Positions 33,532-34,970 of a stretch of DNA of 34,970 nt are shown here, piece after piece. Below the pieces are notes generated by a model. It ran no database searches and was not told where the DNA came from. It saw nothing but the letters and a program-made list of their open reading frames with translations. A program made the translations under genes and the position numbers. This DNA comes from an uncultured Chitinophagales bacterium (GTDB lineage Bacteria > Bacteroidota > Bacteroidia > Chitinophagales > UBA2359): positions 1-34,970 of the forward strand of contig CALBCY010000084.1 of NCBI GenBank assembly GCA_937927195.1, given 5' to 3'. The number at the start of each line of letters is the position of its first letter. Position 1 is the stretch's first letter.

Positions 33532-34970
33532 CTAAAACGCCTCCCACCAACCTTTGCTATTATAAGTATCTCCACCAATTGCATCCACTGCATCATTGTA
33601 GTTGCCAGAATTGGCAGCTTGTTCGCTTTCAGGATAACGATAACGAACAGGGAAAATGTTGTTGTTGAGATTGTCTTGCGGTATGTTCAATACGGGAAGA
33701 CCTGTTCTTCTGTAATTGAACCAAGCTTCGTATCCTGTCATCATCAATGAAATCCATTTTTGGCTTAAAATTTTATTCAAGTGATCATTGCCATTTAAAG
33801 CGACTGTCTCATTTTGAATGTAATCAAGAGAAGTTTCCAAATCCAAATATTCAAAATTGGCATTGATGCCGTTCTCATAATAAAATGCTGCTCCGTCAAG
33901 AGTTATGATTCCTCGTTCCCTGGCTTCTGCCAAAGCAAACATCAATTCACTGTATTGCATGAAAACCGCAGATAAACCATCTGGACGATCTCTGAATCGC
34001 TCCCCCAATAAAGAAACGTCGCTGAGGTTGAAAGCATTCTGGCTGTCTCTACTCAAACCGTTTGGAATGCCATTGAATAATGGATTACCTTCATTGCTTG
34101 ATGTGACTGAAGCTTTGAATAAGACGCTCATTCTTGGATCGTTAAAAGTGTGGAGGATAGAGTCGCTCGTTGCACTCATTCTTACATCGGCATATCGCCC
34201 TTCTCGTTCTGTAAAAATGAACCATTGATTCGGAGCTGTCGAGAGGTATGGAATTTCTGCATTGTCGCTGTTTCCCATAAACATTTGTCCTGAATTAACT
34301 ATTTCTGTCATCGCTGCTCCAACATCCAATTTATTGCTAATTCTCAACAAATATCTTATGCGCAAGGAGTTGGCAAATTTCACCCACTGCCCTAAATTTC
34401 CATTGTATAAAATGTCTCCTTCAATCGGAGCATTGCTATTTTCTAAGACAAGTGCAGCTTTTTCTAAAAGGTCTAAAATTCCTCCTGCGCTTGTGTAAAT
34501 GCTTTCCTGACTGTCATAGCTGGGAGTGAAATTTTCCTTAGATTTTCCCTGCAGCGCTTCAGAGAAAGGAACATCGTTCCAAAGATCTGTGAGATTTGCA
34601 GCAAGGTAAGCACGTAAAATATCTGCAACTGCATTATAAGATTCATTGCTCGATTCCGATTCTTTGATACTCTCGAGATCGTTGAGCAATTTATAGCTCG
34701 CATTCCACAATTCAGTATTGCTTCCAAGATCGTATCGATCTATTGGAAGAAACTCTAGATTGCTACTATGTTGTGCCAAAAAATTACCAGCCAACCAGCC
34801 ATAAGATGCATTGTTGTTGGCCGCTTCATAAATCACATTCGACAATAAAAATTGTGGCGCGACCAACTCTGGCGCATTGATGTTTTCATTTGTCTCCTCA
34901 AAGTCTTTCGTGCAAGACGAAAATATTGTTAAGAGGCTGAGCAGGATTAGGGAAAATGGTATTGGCCCTT
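33532..34970 (-). CDS. SusD/RagB-type outer-membrane nutrient-binding lipoprotein, start beyond window
   Basis: The frame is open from the stop at 33532 to the right edge (479 codons), so the start codon lies just outside. At the edge it reads a hydrophobic signal ending LLSLLTIFSSC, then TKDFEE: a lipobox with the acidic residues typical of surface-exported Bacteroidota lipoproteins. The mature part opens NINAPELVAPQFLLSNVIYE and has the helical TPR-type layout of the SusD-like 2 group: NFLAQHSSNLEF, LGQWVKFANSLRIRYLLRIS and WISLMMTGYEAWFNYRRTG. It binds a glycan or other nutrient at the cell surface together with a TonB-dependent SusC-like channel, which normally lies upstream and so would be off the right edge. 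The C-terminus looks complete. Confidence 0.9.
   Translation of the reverse strand, partial: GPIPFSLILLSLLTIFSSCTKDFEETNENINAPELVAPQFLLSNVIYEAANNNASYGWLAGNFLAQHSSNLEFLPIDRYDLGSNTELWNASYKLLNDLESIKESESSNESYNAVADILRAYLAANLTDLWNDVPFSEALQGKSKENFTPSYDSQESIYTSAGGILDLLEKAALVLENSNAPIEGDILYNGNLGQWVKFANSLRIRYLLRISNKLDVGAAMTEIVNSGQMFMGNSDNAEIPYLSTAPNQWFIFTEREGRYADVRMSATSDSILHTFNDPRMSVLFKASVTSSNEGNPLFNGIPNGLSRDSQNAFNLSDVSLLGERFRDRPDGLSAVFMQYSELMFALAEARERGIITLDGAAFYYENGINANFEYLDLETSLDYIQNETVALNGNDHLNKILSQKWISLMMTGYEAWFNYRRTGLPVLNIPQDNLNNNIFPVRYRYPESEQAANSGNYNDAVDAIGGDTYNSKGWWEAF

Noticed and set aside
33333-33750. Plus-strand frames across the spacer and SusD 3' end
   Set aside because: They overlap the well-supported SusD-like and symporter genes or repeat-rich spacer.

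Overview
The window looks like a chromosomal segment of a member of the Bacteroidota, plausibly a Saprospiria/Chitinophagia-type lineage. The support is a SusD-type outer-membrane lipoprotein, lipoproteins with acidic export-type residues after the lipobox Cys, a type IX secretion C-terminal domain, BshA (bacillithiol synthesis), LytS/LytTR signalling pairs, an ABC-permease/M1-peptidase fusion of the kind common in Bacteroidota, AT-rich DNA and A-rich leaders without strong Shine-Dalgarno sites. The lineage call is inference from gene content only.

Layout. 1-960: end of a leftward operon of two unrecognised genes, the second cut by the window edge. 1446-4415: two exported proteins on the minus strand, a beta-propeller-like protein ending in dockerin-like calcium loops and a Cys-rich lipoprotein with in-frame tandem repeats. 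4540-4790: degenerate intergenic repeats and a 20-bp perfect hairpin. 4820-11422: a leftward ABC ATPase plus a permease fused to an M1 peptidase, divergent from a LytS-type histidine kinase and a LytTR response regulator, so probably one signalling/export module. 11883-13361: a helical protein of unknown function with a paralogue at 26938.

13415-14433 is a non-coding array of three roughly 295-340-bp repeats plus a fragment, with hairpins preserved between copies. It abuts a polymorphic-toxin locus on the minus strand (20539 to 14483): a 71-aa protein, a TPR-type protein that overlaps the next gene by 4 nt, a PAAR-like/Rhs toxin of 1384 aa, and a likely immunity protein. Upstream lie a divergent sigma-70-like factor (20699-21709), a LytTR regulator whose receiver domain is degenerate (21843-22577), and a 1239-aa C25-family protein in which both catalytic residues appear replaced (22924-26643).

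26938-29395 is a rightward cluster (helical protein, SRPBCC-like protein, GNAT acetyltransferase), convergent with a leftward series: SusD-like lipoprotein, sodium:solute symporter, metallophosphatase-like protein (overlapping the symporter by 4 nt), BshA and a DUF2141-type protein.

The strongest leads for something undescribed are the structured tandem repeats at 13415-14433, the Rhs cassette with a non-standard TPR partner and an unassigned immunity protein, and the C25 pseudopeptidase. No tRNA, rRNA, transposase or CRISPR array was seen.
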